Assembly (NCBI GenBank): GCA_050084515.1
Contig: CM114272.1
Location: forward strand, 3,472,001 to 3,536,000
DNA from: Blasia pusilla
Lineage: Eukaryota; Marchantiophyta; Marchantiopsida; Blasiales
DNA length: 64,000 bases
Reading direction: 5' to 3'
In this document: positions 45,420 through 56,259 of the stretch, piece after piece
Layout: each line of letters starts with the position of its first letter
Numbering within the stretch: position 1 is the first letter of the stretch
Made by a program: the position numbers and the translations under genes
The notes under the pieces: model-generated
The model's database searches: none
What the model saw: the letters and a program-made list of their open reading frames with translations, nothing else
Told to the model about the DNA's origin: nothing

Positions 45420-48400
45420 CTATGCGATGTAAATGACGCTAGTAACCTGATGACTGCCATCGCTCCAAGTCATAAAAGTGTAATTGTTCACGGCTGTGAA
45501 GTCTTCTACCGTGATGGACACGGTGAAGGTCTGGGGCTGGACGGCTATGGAAATTCCGTCGATGGCGTCTACGCTCACGGAGTAGGACACGGACGGCTCA
45601 GGGCCCACGTTGGTCACGGTCCACTGCACGACGGTGAGGTCGCTGCTGAATGTCACGGATATGCTGGGATAGTTGTGGTTGTAAGGTTGTATCGCCTCTC
45701 GATCGGAGGGGCATGAAGTGATGATTTTCCCTGTGATGCTTTGGTACGCCGCCGCCGTGTAGCCAGGCTGCAGATGAACCTCGATTAGTCGTCGTCCGTG
45801 AGTTCGTAAATGAGGCCGGGGTCTGCGGCTCTCTCGATGTTGATCTCCCCGGACCCCCATGCGAGAAGGTCGTTCATCCTTGCGACATTCCTCCTCAACG
45901 GAGTCACTGCACATTCATTCATCGGTGCTCCGAATGTCAGCTGGAATTCCCCACGTTTCTAGCTGGGTAGCTAGCATGCTCGCAAGAGCCTGGAGGATCG
46001 AGGAAATGCAGCGGATAGGGAGCTGGATGTCGGGCGCTTTACGATACCTGTGGTCATGAGAGCGGATTTGATCGCGGCAGGGCTCCACTCTAGGTTTCTG
46101 GACTTGATGAGAGCTGCGGACGCAGCCACATGTGGGCAGGACGTGGACGTGCCCCACATGAAATGGAACTTGTTGTTGGAGCCACTAGAATCTGGAAAAG
46201 CAGCTAGAATACTTACTCCAGGAGCAGTCAGATCGGGCTGCGACAATCAGTCACGGACTCGGTTAGTTCAATCTATGTGTGCATGTACGTCTCCATGAAT
46301 CCAACAATTCATAGCTCTAGAGAGGGAACTAGCTCTGAGCTGCGTACCTTGAGAATGTCTGGTGTGACATGGTTTGGACCGCGCGAGGAGAAATCCGCCA
46401 CGACTGGATCATGGCTACCAGTGAGAACCGTTACGGGTTTCTTGATGGTTGCAGTTGGCTCTTCGCTCCGTGCTACGGCATTCCTTGTAATCAAGTCGAT
46501 TTAACGCGTACGGGTGCAAGTATAATTAGTGCTACGATCGTTGATCTTGGATACTACCTGAATCTTTCTTGTCAAAAAACTTATCAATTCTATCGCGTCC
46601 GGGAAGTTATTGGTATCAGTGCTCCTGAACTCTTCTACATACTGTTACAGATCTAGGTTGGTCTGCACTGAAAGTGGGGAACATGGCCGCGCAGAAAATC
46701 ATAAGCTCTTCAATCATGCACAGGACACTTCCAACCCTAAATCTGGCTTGCAGAAACGCTAATCGATTACCTTGGACTTATGAAAGCTATTTGTATCCCT
46801 GCTGCTGAAATTTTCTACTTGCTGTGGAAGAGAAGTGCCAACCGAAAGTAAAGGATCTCGCAACTAACTAGAGACCGAGCAGGGATATCTAGTGATATCT
46901 AGGAAATGATAATCGACCGAATCATCCTCAGAACGCTTCAAACCCTAGCTATGGGATACACAGGGTGCCGGATGGACGGTAATCCATGGAGAGCACGAGA
47001 GAAATCGTGAGGATCCAGTGAGTTCTTAATAGGGTACAGGTGCACACCTTATGTAATCTGCGATTTCTTCTGCTTTTTCATCCGTCACGCCAGCGGCTGG
47101 GATGGGTCGCTGATAAATCTCGAATTGTGATTCAAATTGGGCCCTGTATTGGTGATCGTTGAATCTGTCATCTACTATAATTATCCGGCTCCACCCACAT
47201 CAGCCACAGTTGCGTCTTCCGTGATCGGAGATGATAACGTCAATGATTCCAGCTCGCATACTATAACCTTTTCCACAGCCAAATTTTCATCAAGGGAATC
47301 GGGCTGGAAATATCTGGATATGAAAATTACAACTGAATCAGAACAAGAGCGACCAAAGTCATAGAAAAATCGCACTAGAGTCGGAAACATCGGCGCACAG
47401 AATAAGCTGATCTGCATGGGATGGCATGCAGCTGCATAGCATCTTAGCAGTTGTAAGATTCTTCTTTCTTTCAGTTATAATTGAGGGACCAGTTCAAGCT
47501 TGGGACATCGTGACAACATTTCATAGATGAACCTGGTGCGAGAGAGGCATCTAACCAGCTAGCCCGCCACTATTAATGCAGATCGTGAGCATGTGCACGC
47601 GACCATAGAAAGCAAAGCTGACTACGCAGGTGCCACAAATGAACGAAAGGAAACCAAGCTGAGAATGTTTGGGATCTTGGAGTTGCAATATCTTGGAATC
47701 ATCGAGAATCACCTGGATTCCTCAATCGAAACTGTCTCACTGGGTATGTCAGCACCGAACACGATCGTGGGCTCGTTTTCCTCTTCCAGAATTTGAGTGT
47801 ATGTATTGACAGCATACCCCTGTGCACGCACATAAACGCGATCTTTTATAGAGGTCTAGGATGGACGTCATACTGCCATGTTACTCGAGGAAGCTCGTGA
47901 TATATTATCGAAATCGTTTTAACATTTTTGTACTTACCTTGTAAGGATTTTTTGAGAGCTGAATTTCGAACCCCTACTCCCCTACGCTGGGAAATAAATC
48001 AAAAAGGCTTTTCTTACGAAAGTCGAGCACGATTCCAACTTGTCGCAATGAGTTTTCGGTCTTCCACGCGTCAAAATTATATCGGACCTTGACAATTAAA
48101 CACTCGGAAACCTTTGAACACTCCGTCCAAAAACTGTGAACCTTGTATGGGTTCGGCTGTTTGTGTAGACTTCCTCATGTGCATTGACATGTCTCATGAC
48201 GGAAATTACATAGAAGGTCTCTTTGAATAGAACACGAATCGTAATCTAATCTCAATCCGGATTGAAGCATCAGTTCGAAAGCATATACGTGAGTCTTCGT
48301 TTGAGGACACGAAAAGAAGCACGAAGGGATTTGGTGCATGCACTCAGAGTGGAGATGAAGAGATGAGTTACTTCGATCAATGTGGTGTCTCCTAGCACTA

Positions 48401-50470
48401 CATCAGCCCTGAACTCCCTGTCGATGGTACTCGCAGCGACAGAAATTATCCAGGGTGCAACGCTTGTGATTGTAAACGCTCCAGGTTCGGCGTTTCCAGT
48501 AGAATTGGACACGAGAATCCCAGACATGGTCGCATGGTAGCTCGCCAAGGACTTCAAGTACACGAAGTAGCCCAGAGATTCTTTGCCGTTCAAGGAAAAG
48601 GATATAATGTCCACTCCGTCCCCAACAGCTGCATCAAAGCCAGCGAGGATATCGGCATCTGTGCATCCATGCGTCCAGCACACTTTGTACACAGCGATTC
48701 TCGCCGACGGAGCTCCGCCCACTGCAGTGCCTTCTGCAAATCCGAGGAAGTTGGCATCCTCCACTCTCGCACCGGCTGCAATGGAAGCCGTGTGGGTGCC
48801 GTGCCCATGCGTGTCCTTTGCAGACCTTATGATCGTTGGATCATCCTCTGCGCCATACTCGGGAATTGCTTCGTATTCACATATTAACCATCGAGCGCCT
48901 ATGACTTTTCTGCACTCATTTCGTCATAGAGTCAAAATTATTCTTTGAAAACCTCCCGGAATGGGCAACTCGTTATCCATAGCACGCTACAACCATTCTC
49001 AGTCATTCAGGTCTAGATTCGAGATTCAATAACCAGCTTCTATGATGAGTTACGACATGATATCAATTCGAGTCGTATTGTTCGGATACAGTCTAGCTCT
49101 GGCTTTCACTCGCATTTCGAACCCAAAATTGGGTTTGAAATGCGAGCCCTAAGAAATTTTCAAATTCTAAACTGTCATAAACTCCGTCGTTGTGCACCGC
49201 GAGACCATAATTGGGATGGATCCTCTAACCTGTTGCAGTCTCGATCAGGTTGGAAATCCTGTCCTTCTTCACACCTTCCTTTCCAGTCTTCAAGAATTTC
49301 AGATATTCCGGTGTCGTCGAAGCTTGGAGATTGGGGCAAGTAACCTGCACAACCCCAACTTTCCTATTTGGTTTCTGGACACAGTGAGTGGACATGAATC
49401 GAGAGGAAACCAATGCATTGAACTGCGTGGTTTTCCTCCGTGTACTTTGGATGTGTATTGATGAGCGAAGAAGAAGCACAATCATATCGGTTTTCGCGAA
49501 CATTGCATGATGGCAAGGACGGAAATATCGATTGAAGTACTGGCAATCCACTTACCCGTGGCGAGCACACTGATAATGACGTCTGAACCAAACCAAGACT
49601 TTGGCCAGATGCCGAATTCTTCGCTCAATCCCAGGTATTCCCAAGACCTCGTGGTATCGGGTTCTGACAGCTTACATTCCGTAACGTTCACAACCTCAGG
49701 CATCTCTGCATGCGAGGTCACGGTTAGGGCCTAACGGTGAAGAGAGTAACTCGAAAGAGGGGAAAAAACTGTTCGAATTCCCCACGAGAATCCAAAAGGG
49801 CCTAGAGAAGAATCCCTAGGAGCACAAGAAGTAATTCGAAACACTAGTTGGCAATAATAGGGTTAAATGCTCTAAAAGTACTGAACTCCACCGCTTGTTA
49901 AGAAACTTCTCGTACGTACGAGATGAATAAATACTAACCTACGGTTGTGTTGCAGAAGGTCTATCCATCGTAGCAGAACATGTCAAGCGTACGGACTCGG
50001 AATTTAGAGAGAGCGAGACAGCAATCGGTTGGTTGGAAACAGGAAACATACGTCGGAGAGCTTCCGCTTGAGAATCCGTGACCAGTGCTGAGAATCCATC
50101 GAAACTATATGTGTAATGGTACACGATAGAATCTTAAACCTCATCCATGCTGCAATAGTTTTCCAATCTTAAGTAACCTCATTCAATCAGTAGATGGTAA
50201 GTATTAACGAACTGGCTAACGAATGGCTTCGAAGCTTCTCAAAAATATTGATTGCTTCTGATGGAGCACGTGGAGCTACATTTGACTAGGGAGAGGAGTA
50301 CTAGCTACCCAGCTTGTGTAATTCCGAATTCGAGGAAATATAAAACTATATCTCGCTAGATCAATCCACAATTTTCCTCCATCTGTGCATGACCAACCCT
50401 TGGCATTTCGTTGTGAGACCTCAACGTAGCATCAATGATGTGATGAACGTTTCTACCCATATATTGAAAA
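45420..50470 (-). pseudogene. Subtilisin-like protease (subtilase B), pseudogene
   Basis: A paralogue of subtilase A on the same strand. Exons 3-11 can be placed at 50149-50052, 49705-49556, 49344-49230, 48909-48372, 47819-47713, 47313-47048, 46483-46348, 46237-46048 and 45906-45420. Introns sit at the same places and in the same phases as in A; four internal exons (98, 150, 115 and 190 bp) have identical lengths. Exon 2 survives only as a decayed trace near 50390-50465 (YMGRNVHHIIDATLRSHNEM). No signal-peptide exon was found. Defects: TAA at 50136-50134; catalytic Asp replaced by Ala (VIISVLATG, codon GCC 49562-49560); a 1-bp deletion near 47183 in the PA domain; TAA at 45787-45785 and a 1-bp deletion near 45765 in the C-terminal domain. 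His ([10 protein letters not shown]) and Ser (GTSTSCPH) remain. Exon 9 uses a poor acceptor. It cannot make an active protease as it stands. Confidence 0.9.
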
Positions 50471-50479
50471 AAGACAAGT

Positions 50480-52130
50480 TCTCTGAAAAATCCAACTCAC
50501 TGATAACGTGAAGATCTTGCAAGACTTTGAATCTTTTCCGGGCTTCCAAATTGACACAGAGAATGCAACGGGCTGGAATGATCGGAAGAGAATAGCAAAC
50601 ACCCAACACAACCGGTTCGCACCAACATTTTCGGATGAAGAATGGGCTAAATCAATTATGAAATGCCCAGGGCCTTACAATTATCCGAGAGCCTACAGTT
50701 GTTTCACAACCGACCCTTTCAAACTATTGATTACAGGTGCTGATAATCCGAATCTATGACCAATAGTTTTACTTTCCATCATCCTCAGTGTAACAAAGCT
50801 GGGCTACACTACGTTTAAGATTCAAGACAGTCCCTACTAATTACAAATTGGCAGAGAAGGGGCACTTGGGAAGGACCACTGGTCCCTTCTCCAAGAGTTC
50901 TATCCCTCGGATGTTCCTCCCCTAGTTCTCATTTCCAATCCAGTGCCAACAAGGCAAACGAGGTAGTGTTGAGAGGGTGAACCTCCATACTCTGGTTTTG
51001 CTAATGCTAGTTTGTTTGAGAACTCAGGAGGTAGTCTCTCACCTTTCTCCCTCTAAACATGTGGGGCTTGATTGCATGGTGATTTGCACACATGTACTGC
51101 ATTATTTTGAATGAGTTTCGACCTTACTGCTGGAAGCAGCGTAAAGTGATCCTGCAAAGTCTGTGCAAGAAGGGAGAACATTTACAATTCCTTGCTCCAC
51201 TTTGGAAAAGAAGGGTTTGGGAGCTTTTTTTGAGGTGCAATTTTTGAATTTCATGCTGGAAATTAGCAGTTAAAGAGTCCCCCTTTTCCAAGAAAAACCA
51301 TGTCGTTGAAATCCTGTTCTGCAAATGGGATGTGTCTGAGATAAGAACTTCTACCAAATTTCGTGTGCATGAAGAGATAGACTTGTGAATTTTTTTCAAT
51401 TCGGGTTCCTGAAACAGAAAACATGGTTATGTGGAGGAACCATAAATTAGATTGAACTATGCCGACCGTAGAGTTCAAATTCACTGTCTAGATTCACAAG
51501 AACAAAACAGTTTTTTTAAAGAGTTGAGGAGGCTTCTTGACTAATGAGGCTACGGACTTGCCAAATTCCATTTTGAATTGGAATTCTTAGGAAAAAATCG
51601 ATTTTTTCTCAATACGTCTAATAGGTTAACTTATTGTTCCATACGTAGTGTGACACAAAAAGGACTTGGCAACTGACATCCACATGCAGTTGGTAGAATT
51701 GTGAAGTGGTAATGTTGTTATTTCTTCACTTAAGGGATTATAAGGATGTCTTGGACAGGAATAGTTGTTCCCGTCCCTTGATTCAAAACACCATCCCAAA
51801 TCCCTTTGGTATCCGCTTTGCTTGCAGGACTTTATCTCCACCACGTGCCAGCCTTGTACCATCATCGAATTCATTATTTCTTTCTTGCTGATTGATTTTT
51901 CTCCACATCCGAAGGTGCTTAGTTCGTTTTGATTGAATGTCTAAGACCATAATGGAAGGCATTTGGAAAAATATGGTAGAGAAGCTATTCAATCTGAAAC
52001 AATATTTAGGAGTGGGCTCACATCCTATAAAGAATGAGCATATATCTTGCTAGTGGATTAAATATGGTAGAAATCCCCATTGAGAGGTGATAGTTTGTGA
52101 TACTTCATTGCATGTGGTTCATGTCTTTTA
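50480..52130. other. Intergenic, no supported gene
   Basis: Would hold the lost first exon and promoter of subtilase B. A minus-strand stretch at 50609-50510 is weakly hydrophobic, but I could not align it with subtilase A exon 1. Nothing else is recognisable. Confidence 0.5.
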
Positions 52131-52136
52131 TTTCTT

Positions 52137-54519
52137 ATGGATACTCCGAAATCAGATTCCACTCGGGTAGTGTGTGGTGTTGTATTGGGGGAAACTACCT
52201 ATTGGAGATATTTGCATGATGGAACAAAGTGGATGTGCTTGGTTTGTAGTCGCATTTACTGTGCAAAGAACAAAACCAAGTGTTATCAACACTTGACTAA
52301 GAAGCATTCAAACTTGGACCAATGCTATTTAGTGCCTTTAGAAAATGCACGTCGACATCCGGATGACCCTGTTTAGGGTCGTAAAAGACACATCAATGAT
52401 TCCCAAAGGGAGAAAGATATGATGAGAAAATCCAAAGATCCTTGTGGACGTTTAGAGAAGATGAGAAGAGAAAATTTAGACAATATTGGTCTAAAGCATG
52501 GTTGACAATGGGATACTGTCATCCCACACTTGTTCAAGAAGCCAGCATTGTTGGCTTTGATGGAGTGTGATCTCCCAAAGTGTCTACGTATCCAAGATTA
52601 GGATGACATCTTGGATAGAGAAAAGTATGGGTTGTATATTGTGAAGGTCAGAGAGTGTGGGAAAACCAATGTCATGATGGATGTCATGGTATTGGGTTGC
52701 TTGGCTGCCATTGAGAGAGCCAGTGAGCCAGGTTGTACTAACCTGATTGGAAGGGGAAAACTTACTTTCTACATTTGGAGTTGGTGAAGAAACTTTGGGG
52801 AAAGGAGATGAAGAGGATGATATTCGTGATTTTGAAGTATTGTGCCCAAGGAGGAGATCTAAGCAAGCTTCTTAGTCTGTTGCCAATCAGTTTACAGCAA
52901 AGAGTGGGGAGGAGAAGGTTGCTTCAGCAGATGTAGAAGAGCCTAGGAAAAAAGGCATGCGCACTCGATCCATGGGAGGTGGCTCTTGCTCCAAGAAGGG
53001 ACTTCCACATGCCACACACAGTGCCAAGAAGTGAGGGAGAGACACATTAGGTAGTGATTCTTCATCTTTCCCTATTGAGACCCTGATATTTGATGTAGTA
53101 GACCAGGTTGGTCCTGATTTTCCAGCATGTACTATGAATGCTAGAAAACCAACATATCAAAAAGATGATATTAGCACTAGCTATCCATTTTCCCAAACTA
53201 TTCCATGTGGGGAATCCTTTCAGGGTAGTTCTTCCATGGGTGACAAACATGTGGATGAGTCTCTTCCCTTGCCTAGGGAGACTTTGGTTTCACGTCGAGT
53301 ACTTGAGGTTGGTGTAGTTTCATGTGTTGCAAGAATTGAGGAAGGTATTCCAGCGATTGTGTGTTGTGATGACAGCATTGGCTCTCCATGTAATGAGAGT
53401 CTTCCATGTGGGGAATCCTTTCAGGGTAGTTCTCCCATAGGTGACAAACATGTGGGCGAGTCTCTTCCCTTGCCTGGGAAGACTTTGGTTTCGGATGGAG
53501 TACATGAGGTTGGTGTAGCTTCATGTGTTTCAGGAACTGAGGAAGGTATTCCAACGATCGTATGTTGTGATGCATTGGCTTTCCATGTAATGAGAGTATG
53601 CTATTTGATTTCACCCTCGAGAGCCCATTGCAACAAGAATCAAACCTTAATGGGGATCATGAGCAGATGGGGAGAAAGTGGACTTCCATGGAGGGGATTA
53701 CCAATCCCATTGATGTTGGGGGGATGATGAACATACCGGAATTTTCACATGGTAGTTGTTCTAATGAGCTGAAGGTATTCCAACACATGAGGAGATCTTG
53801 GAGAAATATTTGGATGGGAGTACACATGCTCAGATAGTGGATGAGTTGGGAGATGTTATAGTTGATACTATAGGTATTGTGGAGACGTTGTATAGCAGTG
53901 TGGATTGCATAAACCATAGTATATTCCATGAGATATCCAAAGAGGTTTAGGATTGCGACAATGGTGCTCGTCTTGCTGAATGTTCAGGTAATGAGAGACC
54001 ATCTAGCAATGATCTTTGTGCTTTACAAAGAAATCTGCTGAAAGTTGCATCTTCATATGTGCCGAAAAAAGGAAGGGAAAGAAGAGTGTATTTGCGCAAG
54101 ATTCAGATGAGGCCCATTTTGATTCGGGGGGTTTGAATTCAATGGATGATTTGGATCATATTTCTGACAACCAATCTCAATGAGATCAATGAAGAATGGG
54201 CTAATCCTCCACCCTTGCGTCAAGTTAACTATGCAATTGATTGTGGGGAGGCAGAAATAGTTCTTCCAAGTGACTCCCAACTCAATATTACTAGATCATC
54301 ATGGCAGAGACCGACACGTACCTTCTTGTGGATGAAACTGACTTGAGGCCCAAAAAAGTTCCATGCCCTACAAGGTTATCCCCCACAATAGAGGAGTGCA
54401 GAGAACAAGGAAAGTCCAAGGCCCAAGTTCTTGAAGACATGTTGCTTACACCGCCTACTCGGGAGGAAAAAAAGAAGAATAAGTATGGCAAATCAAAGCT
54501 TGGTCGGAAGGGGCATTAG
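52137..54519 (+). pseudogene. Decayed zinc-finger protein of unknown family
   Basis: One frame is coding-like from the ATG at 52137 to about 52790, with stops at 52374 (TAG), 52501 (TGA) and 52600 (TAG). Its N terminus has a single finger, MCLVCSRIYCAKNKTKCYQH followed by LTKKH, resembling BED or C2H2 fingers of transposon proteins. Then comes a basic region (GRKRHINDSQREKDMMRK) and a possible helical block (LFKKPALLALMECDLPKCL). After a frame change, 52800-53727 reads with a basic patch (EPRKKGMRTRSMGGG) and a 67-residue tandem repeat. The last block, 54301-54519, reads ETDLRPKKVPCPTRLSPTIE and ends KSKLGRKGH. No transposase core is seen. It may be the 5' part of the same gene as the SWIM block 1.7 kb downstream. 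The family is not recognised. Confidence 0.5.
53201..53600 (+). repeat. 201-bp in-frame tandem repeat
   Basis: Two copies starting TTCCATGTGGGGAATCCTTT at 53201 and 53402, period 201 bp (67 codons), so the reading frame is kept. Encoded units begin PCGESFQGSS and contain ESLPLPRETLV or ESLPLPGKTLV, then EVGVVSCVA or EVGVASCVS and EEGIP. The two units share most positions, so duplication is fairly recent relative to the decay of the surrounding gene. Confidence 0.85.
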
Positions 54520-54699
54520 AAATGGGTAAGAATCCAAATTTCAGTCTCCATAGCTTTGTTTCCTTCTATTTTTTATTCTAGTAGCATGTCGTGGAGTTCT
54601 CTTCCACAAACAAGAGGTGATTATAGGAGGATGATTACTGAGTTTTGTTGATGTGTTTATTTCAGGTGCAAGTGGACTATAGATTTATATGGAAGATTT

Positions 54700-55990
54700 T
54701 GGCGCTCCTTGGTAGCTTTGTAATTTGGAGTTGCAATGGATGATTTTTTTCAAAATGAAAAAGTTCTGAAAATTAAGACTATCAAATATGCTAGACCAGA
54801 AACCTTTTATACTCTATTCCTTTGAAGCAAACATGTGTTTCAAGATGCGTTTGGTTTGTGAGAGTGTAGGCATTATCTATAGAAGACATTCCGACTTTCC
54901 CACTCTCCATGTGCATTTATTTCTTGCAGATTTTTTGTTTTAGAGTTGGTTCTCCATGGTGATAGGGTCATTGGAATGGTGTATCTTGGCTCGGATTTAT
55001 TTATTTTGTAATATGTTTTGGACATATTTCCTTCTCTTGCTCTTTTCTAATTTTGAAAAGAACATGATCTCATTAAATGATTGATCATGTTCTCTGTTTT
55101 TTTATTGATCTCCAAGCCAAGTATATTAGGAGATGTATATGACAAGACATGGTGATATACCTTTCATGGTTTTTTTTGAAGATGAAAAAGTATAGAGAAT
55201 TGAGATATTTAGAATGGTCCAAAATAAGAATCTCTTCCATTTCTTTCCTCCAAAGTAAATATCTGTTCCCAAATGCGGTTGTTTTATGAGAGTGCATAAA
55301 TTTCCTTGAGAAGGCATTCCAACTTTTCCATTATCTATTTGCAAATGTTTTTTCTTTGGATTTTTTGTTGGTTGTTCATGGTATTGAGGGGAGTATGGAT
55401 CTAGAAAGATCTAGAAAGGTAGATCTTGGCATGGATTTTCTATTTCTATAGTATGGTTGGGACATACTTACTTGTGTTGTTCATTTGAAATGCTGAAAAT
55501 TGTCCCTTGTATTCATGGAATGCTTGATCATGTTCTCTGGTTTTTTATTGATCTTCCAATAAAGTATACGAGGTGATGTATTTCACTAGACATGGTGATG
55601 TACCTATGGTGGCGTTTTTCGAATATGAAAAATTATGGGATTGGAACCACTAAGAATGGAATGGAGAAAAACTATCTTACATTCCGTTTGTCCGAAGCAA
55701 ATATCTATTTGCTTCTAATCATTAGTGATTTTTTTGTTGAAGTGTTTGTTCTCCATGATAAAAGGGTGGTTGGACAGGTGTATCTTGGCGCGGATCTTAT
55801 TAATTCTATTGTGTCGTTGGGATATACCTACTTCTCCCTTCTATTCATGGAATGGCTGATCATGATCTCTGGATTTTGATTGATCTTCCAAGAAAATGTA
55901 CTTGTGGATGTATTTGACTAAAGATGGTAATGTACCTTTCATGACTCTTTTGAAAAAAAGAAAGTACTGAGAATATCAAAAACTTAGAAT
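54700..55990. repeat. Diverged tandem units of 330-440 bp
   Basis: Four units share GATCATGTTCTCTGG, TTTTTTATTGATCTTCCAA, GACATGGTGATGTACCTTTC, TTTTGAAGATGAAAAAGT, CAAAGCAAATATCTG, TTCTCCATGGTGATAGGG and TGTATCTTGGCNCGGATTT in the same order. Unit joints lie near 55078, 55522 and 55853, with a first partial unit from about 54735. They fill the gap between the zinc-finger block and the SWIM block and look like an expanded intron or spacer. Confidence 0.7.
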
Positions 55991-56259
55991 GCTTGAGAAA
56001 TGAAATCTCCTACATTCTGGTTTGCTGATTCATGTTCCCCTCTTGCTATATCACTCATAACAGTATCAAGACATTTATTACCCTCTTTTCTTATGCCAGA
56101 AAGATTAGAATGTGCTTGTAGGACTTGTCTTAGGCACTATTCGGGCTAGCTAATTGCTTTTGTATAATATCTCTTCACATGATAAGGACAATAATTCATC
56201 AAAATATTTGCACTCTAGTTATGATTGAATATATAGCTGAAACCAATGATTGTATGCGG

